64,000 bases of DNA, taken from the NCBI RefSeq assembly GCF_035194505.1, contig NZ_CP136573.1, forward strand, positions 1,909,001-1,973,000, written 5' to 3'. Shown piece after piece: positions 52,194 to 60,187 of this stretch (position 1 is its first letter; each line of letters begins with the position of its first letter). The position numbers and the translations under genes are program-made. This stretch comes from Erythrobacter sp. (GTDB taxonomy: Bacteria > Pseudomonadota > Alphaproteobacteria > Sphingomonadales > Sphingomonadaceae). A model generated the notes under the pieces. It made no database searches, was not told the origin of the DNA, and worked only from the letters and a program-made list of their open reading frames with translations.

Positions 52194-53207
52194 ATGCGCA
52201 ACGTTCTCGTCACTGGCTCGGCCGGGTTCATCGGCTTTCACCTCTCGCAATTACTGCTGGAAGAGGGCTTCCGTGTGGTCGGTTATGACGGGATGACCGA
52301 CTATTACGACGTGCGGATCAAGCAGCGGCGGCACCAGATGCTGCTCCAGCATCCGAACTTCACCTGCACCGAAGGGATGCTGGAGGATTTCGACAAGCTC
52401 CACGCGCTGGCTTTGGCGGAGAAGCCGGATGTGATCGTCCACCTCGCCGCGCAGGCTGGGGTGCGCTACAGCCTCGAAAACCCGCGCGCCTATGTGAATG
52501 CGAACCTCGTCGGCACCTTCAACGTGATGGAATGCGCGCGCGAACTGGGCGTGGATCACCTGCTGATGGCGTCGACCTCGTCGGTCTACGGGGCCAACAC
52601 CGACATGCCGTTCGATGAGGGGCAGAAGGTCGACACCCCCCTCACCCTCTACGCCGCGACCAAGAAGGCGAACGAGACGATGGCGCATTCCTATGCCCAT
52701 CTATGGGACCTGCCGGTAACGATGTTCCGCTTTTTCACCGTCTATGGCCCGTGGGGGCGGCCCGACATGGCGCTGTTCAAGTTCACCCGCGGAATCCTCG
52801 AAGGCACACCGATCGACATCTACAATGATGGCGAGATGTACCGCGACTTCACCTATGTCAGCGATCTGGTGCGCGGCATCCGCCTGCTGATCGATGCCGC
52901 CCCGGTGCGACCCGACAGCCCCGAGGATATTGCCCCGGGCGATAGTCTTTCCCCGGTCGCACCGTTCCGGGTGGTGAACATCGGCAATGGCGACAAGGTG
53001 CGCCTGCTCGATTTCGTCGAGGCGATCGAGGCGGAATGCGGACGCGCGGCGATCCGCAACTACCTGCCGATCCAGCCCGGCGACGTGCCCGCAACCTGGG
53101 CCGATGCGAGCCTGCTCAAATCGCTCACCGGCTATGCCCCGCAAACCCCGTTCCGCGAGGGCGTGGCGAAGTTCGTCGCGTGGTACCGCGACTATTACGG
53201 GGTCTGA
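52194..53207 (+). CDS. NAD-dependent nucleotide-sugar epimerase (UDP-glucuronate/UDP-GalNAcA 4-epimerase type)
   Basis: 337 residues. Extended SDR: NVLVTGSAGFIGFHLSQLL (GxxGxxG), HLAAQAGVRYSLENP, STSSVYG and catalytic YAATKKANE (YxxxK). GPWGRPDMALFKFTRGILEG is typical of UDP-glucuronate 4-epimerases. An AGGAGA ribosome-binding site precedes ATG 52194. A nucleotide-sugar dehydrogenase lies 700 bases on, so together they may supply a uronic-acid sugar nucleotide for the capsule. Confidence 0.92.
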   Translation: MRNVLVTGSAGFIGFHLSQLLLEEGFRVVGYDGMTDYYDVRIKQRRHQMLLQHPNFTCTEGMLEDFDKLHALALAEKPDVIVHLAAQAGVRYSLENPRAYVNANLVGTFNVMECARELGVDHLLMASTSSVYGANTDMPFDEGQKVDTPLTLYAATKKANETMAHSYAHLWDLPVTMFRFFTVYGPWGRPDMALFKFTRGILEGTPIDIYNDGEMYRDFTYVSDLVRGIRLLIDAAPVRPDSPEDIAPGDSLSPVAPFRVVNIGNGDKVRLLDFVEAIEAECGRAAIRNYLPIQPGDVPATWADASLLKSLTGYAPQTPFREGVAKFVAWYRDYYGV

Positions 53208-53210
53208 GGG

Positions 53211-53756
53211 TTACTTCGGCGGCGGGGGCGGCGCGCCTTCGCCCGGCACTTCGGCGGCACGCTCGCGTTCGAGCCGCTGCATATATTCGCGCTCGATCAT
53301 CTCCACCCGCTCCTGCTCGGCGGCGGCTTCGGTGTCGATGGTGGAAAGTCGCTCCGCCCGCGCCTTTTCGATCAGCTGGCCAAAGCGCACGCCTTCTGCC
53401 TCGGCCTTGTCCTTGTAGGCGGCTTCGATGAACTTCTGGGTGCAGCCGGTAAAGCCGCCCGCGCCCGCCGGATTGCAGCTCATCGCGCCGAAATCGCCGA
53501 CATACTTGATCTGGTCGACCTGCCGCGCGAGCGACTGGTTGGCGGGATTGGTGCTGTAACGCAGGTTGGAGGGGATGCGATAACGCTCCTCTTCGACGAG
53601 GATCTCGCACACCACCACTTCGCCCGGCTGGGCGACGGGGCATTCGTCCGCGCTGTAGGCGATCACCATGTTGATCTTCTCGCTGGCGCTTTGCGCCGAT
53701 GCGGGCGCGGCTGCGGCAACAGCGGCAAGCGCGGCGGGGACAAGCAGGTGCTTCAT
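53211..53756 (-). CDS. Exported hypothetical protein with coiled-coil tail
   Basis: 181 residues. A signal peptide (about 1-21, APASA-Q) is followed by a domain with four cysteines (DECPVAQPGEVVVCEILVEEERYRIPSNLRY; MSCNPAGAGGFTGCTQ). A charged helical stretch (~120-168) and a terminal PPPPPK follow. The cysteine-rich part resembles exported proteins common in sphingomonads; no function is assigned. Convergent with the epimerase gene, 3 bases apart. Confidence 0.8.
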   Translation of the reverse strand: MKHLLVPAALAAVAAAAPASAQSASEKINMVIAYSADECPVAQPGEVVVCEILVEEERYRIPSNLRYSTNPANQSLARQVDQIKYVGDFGAMSCNPAGAGGFTGCTQKFIEAAYKDKAEAEGVRFGQLIEKARAERLSTIDTEAAAEQERVEMIEREYMQRLERERAAEVPGEGAPPPPPK

Positions 53757-53913
53757 GGAGCGTGGATCCTCGTGTCGGTGCGCAAAGGTGCAGACGCAGC
53801 AATGCCTGCGCGCGAGGGTCTTTGTCTAGCCCGCTTGCGCTGAACCGCGGCTGAAGGCCCGGAGGCCTTGCGCGATTAGTGAAATCTTGAAGCCTGCGCA
53901 GATATGCGGGGGC

Positions 53914-55203
53914 ATGGACAAAACCATTGCAGTCGTGGGGCTTGGCTATGTCGGCCTGCCGGTCGCGGTGGCGCTCGCCGAAAGGCTGGGGCCGCGCGGT
54001 GCGAGCGTGCGCGGCTTCGACATTTCTGCGCGCCGTGTGCGCGAACTGCACGATGGCACCGACACCACGCGCGAAATCGATCCGGCGCGGCTGGCGGCCT
54101 GCGGGCTGGCGGTTTCGGATAGTCCCGCCGTGCTGGAAGGCGCCGACATGGTGATCGTCACGGTGCCGACCCCGATCACCGAGGAACGCCGCCCCGATCT
54201 CTCCCCACTGGGGCGCGCCTGCGAGACCATCGGTCCGCGCCTCAAGCCGGGCGCGCTGGTGGTGTTCGAATCGACTGTCTTTCCCGGCGTGACCGAGGAG
54301 ATCTGCGGACCCTGGCTGGCGCACCATTCGGGCCTGATGCAGGGCGCGGATTTCACGCTCGGCTACAGCCCGGAGCGCATCAACCCGGGCGATCACGTCC
54401 ATCGGCTCGAGACCATCACCAAGATCATCGCGGCCGACAGCCCCGAGGCTCTCGCCCGGATGCGCGCGGTCTATGGCGCGATTGTCGATGCGGGGCTGCA
54501 CGAGGCGCCCTCGATCAAGGTCGCCGAAGCGGCAAAGGTGATCGAGAACACCCAGCGCGATCTCAACATCGCCCTGATGAACGAAATCGCCCTGATCTTC
54601 GACCGCATGGGTATCGCCACCCGCGATGTGCTGGCGGCGGCCGGGACGAAGTGGAACTTCCTGCCCTTCACCCCCGGCCTCGTCGGCGGGCATTGCATCG
54701 GGGTCGATCCCTTCTACCTCACCGCAGCGGCGGAAAAGCTCGGCTACCGGCCCGAGGTGATCCTCGCAGGACGGCGCATCAATGACGCGATGGGACGCGA
54801 GATCGCGCAGAAGGTGGTGAAGCTGCTGATCGCGGGCGGGGTCTCCCCCTGCCGCGCGAAGGTCGGGGTGATGGGGCTGACCTTCAAGCAGGACGTGCCC
54901 GACATCCGCAATTCCAAAGTGCCCGATATCCTCGCCGAACTGCGCGAATACGGCATCGACGCGCTCGTGAGCGACCCGCTGGCAGAGCCGGCCGCGGCCT
55001 TGCATGAATACGGCATAGCCTTGCGCCCGCCGGAGGATTTGCAGGAGCTTGATGCGCTGGTGCTGGCGGTGAACCACGCGCAATATCTGGCCGATCCGCA
55101 GGCGCTGGTCGCCCGCGTGCGGTCAGGAGGCGTGCTGGTGGATGTGAAGAGCGCGCTGGATCGCGCGGTGCTGCCCGAAGAACTGGTATACTGGAGTTTG
55201 TGA
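53914..55203 (+). CDS. Nucleotide-sugar dehydrogenase (UDP-HexNAc 6-dehydrogenase, TviB/WbpO type)
   Basis: 429 residues. UDP-glucose/GDP-mannose dehydrogenase family, twofold NAD-dependent oxidation of a sugar nucleotide to the uronate. N-terminal Rossmann motif VVGLGYVGLPVAVALAE. Catalytic Cys in GLVGGHCIGVDPFYL (about 260). GLTFKQDVPDIRNSKV is in the C-terminal domain. The length and the SPERINPGD motif favour the UDP-N-acetylhexosamine group. ATG 53914 follows a G-rich ribosome-binding site; a TTG at 53887 is less likely. With the epimerase upstream this resembles the TviB/TviC pair that makes UDP-GalNAcA. Confidence 0.92.
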   Translation: MDKTIAVVGLGYVGLPVAVALAERLGPRGASVRGFDISARRVRELHDGTDTTREIDPARLAACGLAVSDSPAVLEGADMVIVTVPTPITEERRPDLSPLGRACETIGPRLKPGALVVFESTVFPGVTEEICGPWLAHHSGLMQGADFTLGYSPERINPGDHVHRLETITKIIAADSPEALARMRAVYGAIVDAGLHEAPSIKVAEAAKVIENTQRDLNIALMNEIALIFDRMGIATRDVLAAAGTKWNFLPFTPGLVGGHCIGVDPFYLTAAAEKLGYRPEVILAGRRINDAMGREIAQKVVKLLIAGGVSPCRAKVGVMGLTFKQDVPDIRNSKVPDILAELREYGIDALVSDPLAEPAAALHEYGIALRPPEDLQELDALVLAVNHAQYLADPQALVARVRSGGVLVDVKSALDRAVLPEELVYWSL

Positions 55204-55227
55204 AAGAGCGTGAGGTAGAGCCCCCCG

Positions 55228-55330
55228 GTCACGGAACTCGACCGCAAGGGCGACTGCCCGCCCGCAGGCGCCCGTAGCGAAGCGAAGGAACAGCGCCGAG
55301 GACGCACCCGCGCAAGGCGGGTGCGAAGCC
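55228..55330 (-). repeat. Intergenic structured repeat, copy D
   Basis: Between the convergent ends of the dehydrogenase and coq7. On the minus strand the core CGGGC-GGGC-AGTC-GCCC-TTGCGG is at 55242-55264. The upstream part contains GCGTCCTCGGCGC and TTCGCTTCGCTACGGG, as in copies B and C, and a CGCACCCGCC...GGCGGGTGCG-like dyad near 55300-55325. Stem bases differ from copy A/B but still pair. Confidence 0.65.
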
Positions 55331-55851
55331 TAAAGGCGCTCGCTCACCTTGATCGCGATGCGGCATCCCAGACGGATCGCACCCGCGAGCAGGGGGTAGG
55401 CGGGCGCACGTTCGGCACCATTGGCCAGCGCCGCGTCGCGGTGTTCGCGTTCGTCCTCGCGGAACGCCTCGATCATTTCGGCAAGCTCGGGATCGGCGCC
55501 GCTCTCGGCCAGCTTGTCGAGCTGGTCGCTGTAATGCTTGTCGATCTCGGTCTCGACTGCCGCCGTGCAGGCCATCGCCGCTTCCGGCCCGAGCAACGCC
55601 GTGCCTGCGCCCAGCACATAACCTGCCGCCGACCAGAAGGGATGCAGCGCTGTCGGCCGCACCCCGCGCCGCACCAGCAGCGCGTCGAACTTGGCGCGGT
55701 GCTCCCGCTCTTGCTCGGCCATGTGGCGGATTTCGGCGGAGTGGGGGCCGCGATCGCCCATCACCGCAAGCTGGCCTTCATAGATGCGGGTCGCGCCGAA
55801 TTCCCCGGCCTGGTCGACCCGGATCATGCGGTGGAGTTCGGTCTTGTCCAT
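55330..55851 (-). CDS. coq7: 2-polyprenyl-3-methyl-6-methoxy-1,4-benzoquinone hydroxylase (Coq7)
   Basis: 173 residues. Di-iron monooxygenase for the C6 hydroxylation step in ubiquinone synthesis. Iron ligands are expected in EGQLAV, EQEREH (ExxH), ETEIDKHY and EDEREH. MIRVDQAGEFGATRIYEGQ is a family signature. Peripheral membrane location expected. Followed upstream by dsbB and ctpA on the same strand. Confidence 0.95.
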   Translation of the reverse strand: MDKTELHRMIRVDQAGEFGATRIYEGQLAVMGDRGPHSAEIRHMAEQEREHRAKFDALLVRRGVRPTALHPFWSAAGYVLGAGTALLGPEAAMACTAAVETEIDKHYSDQLDKLAESGADPELAEMIEAFREDEREHRDAALANGAERAPAYPLLAGAIRLGCRIAIKVSERL

Positions 55852-55877
55852 GTTCGCTTCCCTTCAGAGCGCCAGCC

Positions 55878-56330
55878 TTACTTGCGATACGCGGCCAGCG
55901 CCAGAACGGCTGCACCCATGGTGCAGGAAATCAGGAAATTGAAGCCCGCAAGCGAGATGCCGAAGAGGTCCCACGGGGCCACATCGCAGCGCACATGCGG
56001 GGCAGCGGCGGTGTTGAGCACATCCAGCGCGCTGGCCGGCGCGGTGCAGGGCGTGATGCCCTCCCACCAGTCATATTCCACGCCCGCATGAAACCCGCCG
56101 ATCAGGCCAGAGGCGATGATCGCGACGCCTGCGAGCATGGTCCACACCCGCGCCGGCGGGGCGACAAAGGCGAGCAGCCCCAGCCCCAGCGCGGCGAAAT
56201 GCGGGTAGCGCTGCCACCAGCACATCTCGCAAGGGGCAAGTCCGAAACCCAGCTGGGCAGTATAGGCCCCGCCGAGCAGCGCGGCAGGCACCAGTACGGC
56301 CAGCAGCCGCGCCTTGGCAATCCGGTCCAT
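55878..56330 (-). CDS. dsbB: Disulfide bond formation protein B
   Basis: 150 residues, four transmembrane segments. Quinone-reactive pair in APCEMCWWQRYPH (about 33-36) and the DsbA-reactive pair in GITPCTAPASALDVLNTAAAPHVRCDV. Re-oxidises DsbA and passes electrons to quinone; its neighbour coq7 makes that quinone. 12 bases after ctpA on the same strand. Confidence 0.94.
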   Translation of the reverse strand: MDRIAKARLLAVLVPAALLGGAYTAQLGFGLAPCEMCWWQRYPHFAALGLGLLAFVAPPARVWTMLAGVAIIASGLIGGFHAGVEYDWWEGITPCTAPASALDVLNTAAAPHVRCDVAPWDLFGISLAGFNFLISCTMGAAVLALAAYRK

Positions 56331-56342
56331 GTCGGGCGAACT

Positions 56343-57692
56343 CTACTTGCGTGCCGGACGCAGGGCGACCGTGCTGCGGGTGGTGCGGCGCAGGGTCTCC
56401 ATCGCGTAATGCAGCTGGAAGTCCTTCACTCCCTGCTGTTCGAGCTGCGCAGCGGTCAGCTGGAAGCGCGGATCGGGGGCCTTGTCCGCCTCCATCTCCT
56501 CGTCCTTGATGCCAAGCTCGTTGATCAGGTGGCCGCGCAGATCGCTTTCGCGGGTCTGATACTTCACCCGCAGCGCCAGATCCGGGTCGGACAGCTGCGG
56601 CACGGCGATGTCGGGCTTGATCCCGCCTTCCTGCACGGACTTGCCCGACGGCGTGAAATAGCGCGCGGTGGTGAGCTTCAGCGCGGCATCCGGGCCGAGC
56701 GGCAGCAGCGACTGCACCGAACCCTTGCCGAAGCTGCGTTCGCCCATGATCAGCGCGCGGCGGTGATCCTGCAGTGCGCCTGCGACAATCTCGGAGGCCG
56801 AGGCGGAACCGGCATTGATCAGCACGATCATCGGCACGCCGTCGGCCATGTCGCCGCGATAGACCGTCTCGGCATCATAAAGCATCGTTTCGCCCCGCGC
56901 ACGGCCGCGCTGGCTGACGATCCGTCCGTCGGTCAGGAACAGGTCGGCCAGAGCGACGGATTCGTCGAGGCTGCCGCCCGGATTGTTGCGCAGATCGAGC
57001 ACCAGACCGCTCACGCGGCCGCCCGGCGCCTTCTTCTGGATCGCCTGCCAAGCGGCAAACACGTCAGCGCCGACATCGGCGGAGAATTCGTTGACGGTGA
57101 TGACCCCGATATTGCCCGGCTCCATCGCGTGGGTCACCGGTTCGAGCTCGATCACGCCGCGCGTCACATCGACTTCGAGCGGCTCCTCGCGGCCCGGACG
57201 GAAGATCGTCAGCCGGATCGAGGTGCCCGAAGGCCCGCGCATCTGGGCCACGGCATCATCAAGGCTGCCACCATAGATCAGCTTGCCATCAAGGTGTGTG
57301 ATGAAATCGCCCGCCTTGATGCCAGCGCTGTCGGCCGGGCTGCCGCGGAACGGCGAGACCACCTTGACCGCGCCGTCCTCGAGAACGACCGACAGGCCGA
57401 GACCCGAATAATTGCCGTCGATCATGGTCTCCAGCCGCTGGAGATCGCCGCCATCAAGATAGGCCGAATGGGGATCCAGCGCCGCAAGCATCCCGTCAAT
57501 CGCGCCGCGGATCAGCACATCGTCCTCGACCGGCTCGACATAGCTCGACTTCACCCGCTGGAAGACCGCGAACAGCTTGGCGAATTCGGGGCCGGCACGG
57601 CCATCGACCTGGGCCATGGTGGCAGTGGTGGCGGGGATCAGCGCGACCGCAGTGACAAGTGCGGCGCTGCGCAGGAGAGCGGCGATATTCAT
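56343..57692 (-). CDS. ctpA: S41-family C-terminal processing peptidase
   Basis: 449 residues. A signal peptide (1-27) is followed by an N-terminal helical domain. A PDZ domain spans ~88-180 (YSGLGLSVVLEDGAVKVV...AGIKAGDFITHLDG). The peptidase core shows LRNNPGGSLDESVALADLF, the catalytic Ser region GSASASEI (295-302) and Lys323 in FGKGSVQ. Periplasmic protease trimming C-termini, often of cell-wall enzymes. Directly downstream of the EnvC-like gene, a common cell-envelope pairing. Confidence 0.95.
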   Translation of the reverse strand: MNIAALLRSAALVTAVALIPATTATMAQVDGRAGPEFAKLFAVFQRVKSSYVEPVEDDVLIRGAIDGMLAALDPHSAYLDGGDLQRLETMIDGNYSGLGLSVVLEDGAVKVVSPFRGSPADSAGIKAGDFITHLDGKLIYGGSLDDAVAQMRGPSGTSIRLTIFRPGREEPLEVDVTRGVIELEPVTHAMEPGNIGVITVNEFSADVGADVFAAWQAIQKKAPGGRVSGLVLDLRNNPGGSLDESVALADLFLTDGRIVSQRGRARGETMLYDAETVYRGDMADGVPMIVLINAGSASASEIVAGALQDHRRALIMGERSFGKGSVQSLLPLGPDAALKLTTARYFTPSGKSVQEGGIKPDIAVPQLSDPDLALRVKYQTRESDLRGHLINELGIKDEEMEADKAPDPRFQLTAAQLEQQGVKDFQLHYAMETLRRTTRSTVALRPARK

Positions 57693-57820
57693 GAGGCAGA
57701 AGCTCCTTCAGGCCGGAGTGTATAGGCTTGCACGGCTGAACGCCAGATGAGAGGCGCAGACTGCAGGCTTGCGTATCGACGAGGGACAGATGACCCCCGA
57801 CAGGTGACGGTGCGCAGGGC

Positions 57821-59047
57821 CTAGCGCAGGAATTGCAAGGGGTTGACCGGCGTTCCATCGCGCCGCAGCTCGAAGGTGACAGGGGCATCGCGCCCGCCTG
57901 CAAGGCCCACTGGGCTCCCACCGATCACATTGTCGCCGACCGTGACATTCACCTGCGCAAGGCCGGTGACGAGGCTGGTCCAGCCGCCGTCATGCTCGAT
58001 GATGATGATTCGCCCGAAGCCGCGATAGGGGCCGGCAAAGGCCACGCGCCCGCTGGCAGGGGCGACCACCTGCGCGCCGGCCACCGGGGCCAGCAACAGG
58101 CCGGTGCTCGGCAAGCCGCTATCGCGTTTGGCGCCGAAGCCCAAGAGCGTGCGCCCGTCCACCGGCAGCTGGACATCACGCGGCGGCGGCGCGCTGGCGG
58201 CGGGCGTTGGCACGGGCTGCGCGGGGAGCGCGGCGGCAAGATCGGCCGGACGCAGGACCGGCCCGGGCAACGCAGCGAGATCGCGCCGCAGGGCGGCAAT
58301 GTCATCGAGTCGCGCGACGAGGCCGTCGAGATCGCGCGCTTCCTCGGCCAGCGCGAGCGCACGCTCGGCCTCGCGCAGGGCCTGTCCGCGCGCCGCACGC
58401 GAGGCGAGGCGCTGGGTGTTCTCGAGCGCGGCGAGATCGGCACGGCGCTGGCGCAGGCTCTGCTCGCCATCGCGCTGCGCAGCAAGAGCGCGGGCCGCAT
58501 CGGCCTCCAGCGCGCGCCCCTTTTCGAGATCGGCGCGCAGGCCAGCCGTTCGGCGGCGGATCTGCGGCACCGCGCTGTCGAGCACGGCGCGGACATAGAC
58601 CACCTCCTTGAGCGATCCCGGCTGCAAGGCCGAAAGCGCCAGCGGGCGGCGGGCAGCGGTCTGGAGCGCGGCGGCAAGGCGCGCGGTCGGCTCCTGCTTT
58701 TCGGCGAGCCTCGCCGTCAGAACAGCCCGTGCCGCGCGGGTGAGCGAGAGCCGCGCGCGGGCGACTTCGATATCGGCTTCAGCCTGCTGGATCCGGGCGG
58801 CGAGCGCCGCGGCTTCGCGCGCGGTGCGGGTGGCAGCCTCGGTCGCGGCTTCGGCTTCGCGGGTAAGGCGCGCTGCGCGGCCCTGCGCCAGCCGGCCTTC
58901 GCGCGTGGCGCGGGCGAGCTGGGCTTCGGCCTCGCGCGGCTCCAGCAGCAGGGCCGAGGGCGCAGCGCTGGTCTGCGGCACGGCAGCGGTCAGCGCTGCG
59001 CCAAGCGCAACCAGAGCAAGCACGGACAGGAACGCGGGGCGACGCAT
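57821..59047 (-). CDS. EnvC-like murein hydrolase activator (degenerate M23 domain)
   Basis: 408 residues. A signal peptide (about 1-28) is followed by long Ala/Arg/Glu-rich coiled coils (~35-115 and 160-262) and a Pro-rich linker. The C-terminal LytM/M23 domain spans ~300-408. The metal-binding HxxxD position reads TGLLLAP and the HxH position reads VTFELR, so the zinc ligands are missing. This fits EnvC/NlpD-type activators of cell-division amidases rather than an active endopeptidase. ATG 59047. ctpA is downstream, rlmH 4 bases upstream. Confidence 0.88.
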   Translation of the reverse strand: MRRPAFLSVLALVALGAALTAAVPQTSAAPSALLLEPREAEAQLARATREGRLAQGRAARLTREAEAATEAATRTAREAAALAARIQQAEADIEVARARLSLTRAARAVLTARLAEKQEPTARLAAALQTAARRPLALSALQPGSLKEVVYVRAVLDSAVPQIRRRTAGLRADLEKGRALEADAARALAAQRDGEQSLRQRRADLAALENTQRLASRAARGQALREAERALALAEEARDLDGLVARLDDIAALRRDLAALPGPVLRPADLAAALPAQPVPTPAASAPPPRDVQLPVDGRTLLGFGAKRDSGLPSTGLLLAPVAGAQVVAPASGRVAFAGPYRGFGRIIIIEHDGGWTSLVTGLAQVNVTVGDNVIGGSPVGLAGGRDAPVTFELRRDGTPVNPLQFLR

Positions 59048-59051
59048 CGCT

Positions 59052-59477
59052 CTATCCTGCCCGATGATAGGGATGGCCTGCAAGGATCGTGGTGGCGCGG
59101 TAGAGCTGCTCCATCAGCATCGCGCGGGCCATCATGTGCGGCCAGGTGGCGGGGCCGAAGGCGAGCAGCAGATCGGCCGAGGCGCGCTCGGCATCGGAGT
59201 GGCCGTCTGCCGCGCCGATCATAAAGCGGGTCTCGCGCACGCCCTCGTCGCGCCACTTGCCGAGCAGCGCGGCGAAGGCTTCCGACGACATCGCACGCCC
59301 ACGTTCATCGAGCAGCACGGTGCGAAGCGGGGTCACCGGATCGGCCGCCTTGCCGGCGCCCGTATCGGGCCATTCGGTGAGCTTCACCGGCCAGGTCAGG
59401 CGCTTGGCATAACGCTCCACCAGCTCGCCCTCCGGCGAGCGCCCGATTTTCCCGCGCGCGATGATGTGAAGAAGGAT
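59052..59477 (-). CDS. rlmH: 23S rRNA (pseudouridine-1915-N3)-methyltransferase RlmH, apparent ATC start
   Basis: 141 residues if read from an ATC at 59475-59477. SPOUT-class methyltransferase: homologues begin M-L-L-H-I-I-A-R-G-K-I-G-R-S-P, and here exactly ATC-CTT-CTT-CAC occupies those positions. The end MLMEQLYRATTILAGHPYHR is the cofactor-knot signature. No ATG, GTG or TTG exists in frame between an upstream stop (in repeat copy B) and GTG 59420. Starting at that GTG would delete ~19 conserved residues including the first strand. A GGGGGT lies ~7 bases before the ATC. Confidence 0.85.
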   Translation of the reverse strand: MLLHIIARGKIGRSPEGELVERYAKRLTWPVKLTEWPDTGAGKAADPVTPLRTVLLDERGRAMSSEAFAALLGKWRDEGVRETRFMIGAADGHSDAERASADLLLAFGPATWPHMMARAMLMEQLYRATTILAGHPYHRAG

Positions 59478-59504
59478 AGAAACGACCCCCGAGAAGCAGC
59501 GCGA

Positions 59505-59645
59505 TAACGGCGGCGGAGCCGCCGCAAGGCCGAACGGCCGCCCGCAGCGATGCGGCCTTCAGGCCGGGTGAGCGAGGATTTCGCAGCCCGGATGGGCTGC
59601 GGAACACAAAGAGTGGCCGAGGACGTGCCCGCGGAGGCTGGCACG
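59505..59645 (-). repeat. Intergenic structured repeat, copy B
   Basis: Fills the space between rsfS and rlmH, in the direction of transcription. Shares 40 identical bases (59571-59610) and 28 identical bases (59522-59549) with copy A in opposite chromosomal orientation. The middle hairpin between these blocks (CGGCCT-GAA-GGCCG) replaces a different hairpin in copy A. Ends in a further GGC/GCC hairpin just before the rlmH start region. Confidence 0.85.
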
Positions 59646-59659
59646 CAAACAATGGACCG

Positions 59660-60103
59660 CTAGTTGCGGCCCATCATCGACGCTTCCGAACCCTCGAACG
59701 ACCACATGCGCTCAAGGTTGTAGAAGCTGCGCACTTCGGGGCGGAACAGGTGGATCACCACGTCGCCCGCATCGATCAGCACCCAGTCGGCGGCCGGCAG
59801 GCCTTCGACCCGGGCGTTGCCGAAACCGGCCTGCTTGATCTTCTCGGCCAGCTTCTGCGCCATCGAGGCGACCTGACGGGTCGAACGGCCGCTGGCGATC
59901 ACCATGTGATCGGCAATCGAGCTCTTGCCCTCCAGCGGGATCGAGACGATTTCCTGCGCCTGATCATCGTCAAGCTGCGTGAGCACCAGCTGGTGCAGTG
60001 CATCGGCGCCCATCTCAGAGCGCGCCAGCGACTTGGCCACGGAAGCGGCGGCTTGCGTCGGGCCGAGCGGAATCGAGGCGACAAAGGCCTGGGTGGTTGG
60101 CAA
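59660..60103 (-). CDS. rsfS: Ribosomal silencing factor RsfS
   Basis: 147 residues. Binds uL14 on the large subunit and blocks subunit joining in starvation. The conserved core starts VLTQLDDDQAQEIVSIPLEGKSSIADHMVIASGRSTRQV and continues with GLPAADWVLIDAGDVVIHLFRPEVRSFYNLERMW. The ~35-residue N-terminal leader is not conserved, so the start could be one of the internal Met codons. Gene order nadD-rsfS-rlmH is common in bacteria and is kept here. Confidence 0.94.
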   Translation of the reverse strand: MPTTQAFVASIPLGPTQAAASVAKSLARSEMGADALHQLVLTQLDDDQAQEIVSIPLEGKSSIADHMVIASGRSTRQVASMAQKLAEKIKQAGFGNARVEGLPAADWVLIDAGDVVIHLFRPEVRSFYNLERMWSFEGSEASMMGRN

Positions 60104-60187
60104 TCGGGTATCTCCAGAGTGTAGGACAAGGGAGGCGGACAGAACGCATTCCAGCCCACAAGCAGGCCGGGGCGCGTGGTTCGCGCC

